Positions 5,362 to 5,909 of a stretch of 5,909 bases of DNA are shown here, piece by piece (the first letter of the stretch is position 1; each line of letters begins with the position of its first letter). Both the position numbers and the translations under genes were made by a program. Source of the DNA: Streptosporangiaceae bacterium (GTDB lineage: Bacteria; Actinomycetota; Actinomycetes; Streptosporangiales; Streptosporangiaceae); NCBI GenBank assembly GCA_030040475.1, contig JASHTQ010000727.1, forward strand, positions 1 through 5,909, given 5' to 3'. A model generated the notes under the pieces. It had not been told where the DNA came from, ran no database searches, and saw only the letters and a list, made by a program, of their open reading frames with translations.

Positions 5362-5909
5362 ATGAACTCTCCGGCCACCCGGCCTGCCGTGCCCGGGTCC
5401 GCGTCCCTGACCGGCGCGGCGGGCGCGCTTCCGTCACGGACGGTGGCCGTGCTCGAGGCGATCAAGCACGCGATCCTGACCGGCGAGCTCAGGCCGGGAC
5501 ATGCCCTGGTCGAGACCGACCTGGCCGAGATCCTCGGCGTCTCCAAGACCCCGGTGCGCGAGGCGCTCAAGACCCTGGCCGGGGCGGGCCTGGTGACGAT
5601 GAACCCGTACAAGGGCGCGGTCGTGCGCGTCGTCGATGACGAGGCGGCCCGCCACGTCTACGACGCGCGGCTGCTGCTCGAGCCCGAGGCGCTCGCCCGC
5701 GCCATCGCCGCGGGGCACGACTGGCGCGCCGCGCACGCCGCCCTGGCCCGCGCCAAAAGCGCGTCGGATCAGGCCGAACGCAGCCTGGCCAACCGCGACT
5801 TCCACCGCGAGCTGTACGCGGGCTGCGGAAACCCGCTGCTTGTCAGCATGCTCGATGATCTCCGCGACCAGACCGCGCTGGTCAGCGCGGCCGCCTGGCG
5901 GCACGACCC
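5362..5909 (+). CDS. GntR-family regulator, FCD (FadR) subfamily, cut by the right window edge
   Basis: The ATG at 5362 opens a frame of 182 complete codons that reaches the window end without a stop. After a flexible N-terminus (1-24), residues 26-90 form the GntR winged helix: VLEAIKHAILTGELRPG (29-45), ALVETDLAEILGVSKTPVRE (48-67) as the recognition helix-turn-helix, and GLVTMNPYKGAVV (76-88) as the wing. The FCD ligand-binding domain starts near residue 97 (YDARLLLEPEALARA) and includes NRDFHRELYAGCGNPLL (144-160), where His148, with Asn144 at the usual Asp position, belongs to the family's metal site. The remaining ligands lie beyond the window, with roughly 40-50 residues missing. Such proteins are usually repressors answering to a small carboxylate such as an organic acid or sugar acid; the effector here is unknown. 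There is no strong Shine-Dalgarno (GGACA just upstream). A promoter and operator candidate precede it, and the EamA transporter diverges from it. Confidence 0.9.
   Translation, partial: MNSPATRPAVPGSASLTGAAGALPSRTVAVLEAIKHAILTGELRPGHALVETDLAEILGVSKTPVREALKTLAGAGLVTMNPYKGAVVRVVDDEAARHVYDARLLLEPEALARAIAAGHDWRAAHAALARAKSASDQAERSLANRDFHRELYAGCGNPLLVSMLDDLRDQTALVSAAAWRHD

Noticed and set aside
5331..5904. Minus-strand open frames opposite the GntR gene
   Set aside because: The plus-strand frame has a clear winged helix and FCD motifs; the opposite frames are compositional shadows.
1..5909. Mobile element, CRISPR array, defence or biosynthetic system
   Set aside because: No transposase, integrase, cas-like gene, spaced repeat array, nuclease/effector pair or biosynthetic enzyme set is visible in any frame.

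Overview
The window is high-GC DNA with strong third-position G/C bias, GTG and TTG starts, Tat-type export and actinobacterial gene families (PadR with a membrane partner, YVTN propeller, PF04185 phosphoesterase, FCD-type GntR). This points to an actinomycete chromosome; nothing in it allows a genus call. There is no rRNA, tRNA, CRISPR array, transposase or phage gene.

Layout, left to right. (1) 1-1160 is a decaying two-gene unit read on the minus strand. A PadR-type repressor gene has lost most of its middle (only about 28 N-terminal codons and a short tail survive, 980-1114). The multi-pass membrane protein gene behind it (983 down to the left edge) carries a one-base frameshift. Its promoter and a large dyad operator (1123-1159) look untouched. 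(2) 1278-3998 is a minus-strand two-gene operon: a Tat-exported PF04185 phosphoesterase/phospholipase C-like enzyme (GTG start at 3998), then a seven-bladed YVTN beta-propeller protein. They are joined by an abutting TGA-ATG and closed by a strong hairpin at 1278-1311. (3) 4151-5005 is a minus-strand EamA/DMT-family transporter with a TTG start, whose Shine-Dalgarno lies in one arm of a hairpin. (4) 5006-5361 is a 356-base divergent intergenic region with several GC-rich inverted and direct repeats, a near-consensus plus-strand promoter and a GntR-type operator candidate. (5) 5362 to the right edge is a plus-strand GntR/FCD regulator cut off by the window after 182 codons.

How the parts relate. 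The phosphoesterase and propeller are almost certainly made together and both exported, so they probably act on the same extracellular phosphoester or surface substrate. The GntR regulator probably controls itself through the ATACGAT repeat just downstream of its -10 element, and may control the divergent transporter; its effector cannot be told. I see no clear new defence or mobile system. The observations most worth a second look are the PadR unit that lost its repressor but kept its operator, the coupled exported enzyme-propeller pair, and the possible translational hairpin on the transporter.
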